Shown piece after piece: positions 5,352-5,716 of a stretch of 5,716 nucleotides of DNA. This DNA comes from an uncultured Clostridia bacterium. GTDB taxonomy: Bacteria; Bacillota; Clostridia; Oscillospirales; Acutalibacteraceae. Below the pieces are notes generated by a model. It was given only the letters and a program-made list of their open reading frames with translations. It did not search any database and was not told the origin of the DNA. The number at the start of each line of letters is the position of its first letter. Position 1 is the stretch's first letter. The stretch spans positions 1 to 5,716 of the forward strand of contig CALAQQ010000125.1 of NCBI GenBank assembly GCA_937888485.1. The letters are read 5' to 3'. Both the position numbers and the translations under genes were made by a program.

Positions 5352-5716
5352 CATTGAACATCCGAATATTTCTATATGTTTCATTGCGTTATTATATGCG
5401 CCCTCAACCTCAGCGGTCTGCAAATCATAATAGCCTTTTATTGTGCCGTTTCCATAGGCTGTTCTTACGGAATTTTCAACACTGTCAAAGGTTGCGGTTG
5501 CGATATTTATTTTGTTGATACCAAGCTTTATGCACTTTCTGAAATCCTCGGGAAGAATACCTGTTCCGCCGTGAAGAACAAGAGGAACTTCAACAAGTTT
5601 CGCGGTTTCCTCGAGAATATCAAAACGGAGCTTCGGCGCCTGCTTATAATTGCCGTGGGCATTTCCTATTGCAACGGCAAGAGCATCAACGCCTGTTTTC
5701 TCATAGAATTCAAGCG
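5343..5716 (-). CDS. Class II fructose-bisphosphate aldolase family protein, C-terminal 123 residues
   Basis: The C-terminal part of a zinc-dependent class II aldolase; the N-terminus lies beyond the right edge. Visible family motifs are TGVDALAVAIGNAHGNYK, with the zinc-ligand histidine of the AHG motif (residue 20 of the fragment), VPLVLHGGTGI with the second conserved histidine (residue 48), and GINKINIAT, the phosphate-binding region. The end is IEIFGCSMKG. Because iolC follows directly, the likely role is IolJ: cleavage of 5-dehydro-2-deoxygluconate 6-phosphate to dihydroxyacetone phosphate and malonate semialdehyde. Sequence alone does not exclude fructose-bisphosphate or tagatose-bisphosphate aldolase. 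The last codons contain the ribosome binding site of iolC, and the reading frame ends 5 nt before it. Confidence 0.93.
   Translation of the reverse strand, partial: LEFYEKTGVDALAVAIGNAHGNYKQAPKLRFDILEETAKLVEVPLVLHGGTGILPEDFRKCIKLGINKINIATATFDSVENSVRTAYGNGTIKGYYDLQTAEVEGAYNNAMKHIEIFGCSMKG

Noticed and set aside
4318..5361. Longer kinase form starting at 5361
   Set aside because: It would overlap the aldolase end and lacks its own ribosome binding site, while the ATG at 5337 has one at proper distance and matches the family's usual N-terminus.

Overview
The window looks like chromosomal DNA from a Gram-positive Clostridia-type bacterium, possibly of the Ruminococcaceae/Oscillospiraceae kind; the family is inference. 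The evidence is a classical tRNA-sensing T-box leader, consensus sigma-A-type promoters, AAAGGA/GGAGG ribosome binding sites, a tRNA with an encoded CCA, and moderately AT-rich DNA with very AT-rich spacers. Every gene I can support is on the minus strand, so the transcriptional order runs from high to low coordinates.

Right edge (5716 to 4289): the C-terminal third of a class II aldolase is followed after 5 nt by a PfkB-family sugar kinase matching IolC. The two encode consecutive steps of myo-inositol catabolism: phosphorylation of 5-dehydro-2-deoxygluconate, then aldol cleavage. A short hairpin follows the kinase.

Middle (4288 to 4176): a single tRNA-Arg with anticodon CCG, followed by an intrinsic terminator.

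Middle-left (4133 to 1648): a separate promoter drives a two-gene unit. The first gene encodes a secreted protein that joins a beta/gamma-crystallin-like N-terminal part to a Vps62 (DUF946)-like domain. The second, 34 nt downstream, encodes a CapA-family metallophosphatase-like protein with no signal peptide. The joint role of this pair is unknown, and it is the least explained part of the window.

Left (1593 to 1): a near-perfect promoter, a T-box riboswitch with antiterminator and terminator, and the first 433 codons of aspartyl-tRNA synthetase, cut by the window edge. The aspS leader has no Asp codon (GAC/GAT) on the 3' side of its Stem I but does have AAC (Asn). The enzyme carries a histidine at position 31, which in some bacterial AspRS marks the non-discriminating type. 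Together these suggest an AspRS that also feeds tRNA-dependent asparagine synthesis and is controlled by uncharged tRNA-Asn. That is an inference from two weak but concordant signs.

I see no mobile elements, CRISPR arrays or rRNA. I found no clearly new defence or mobile system. The most interesting points are the aspS T-box specificity and the crystallin/Vps62 plus CapA pair.
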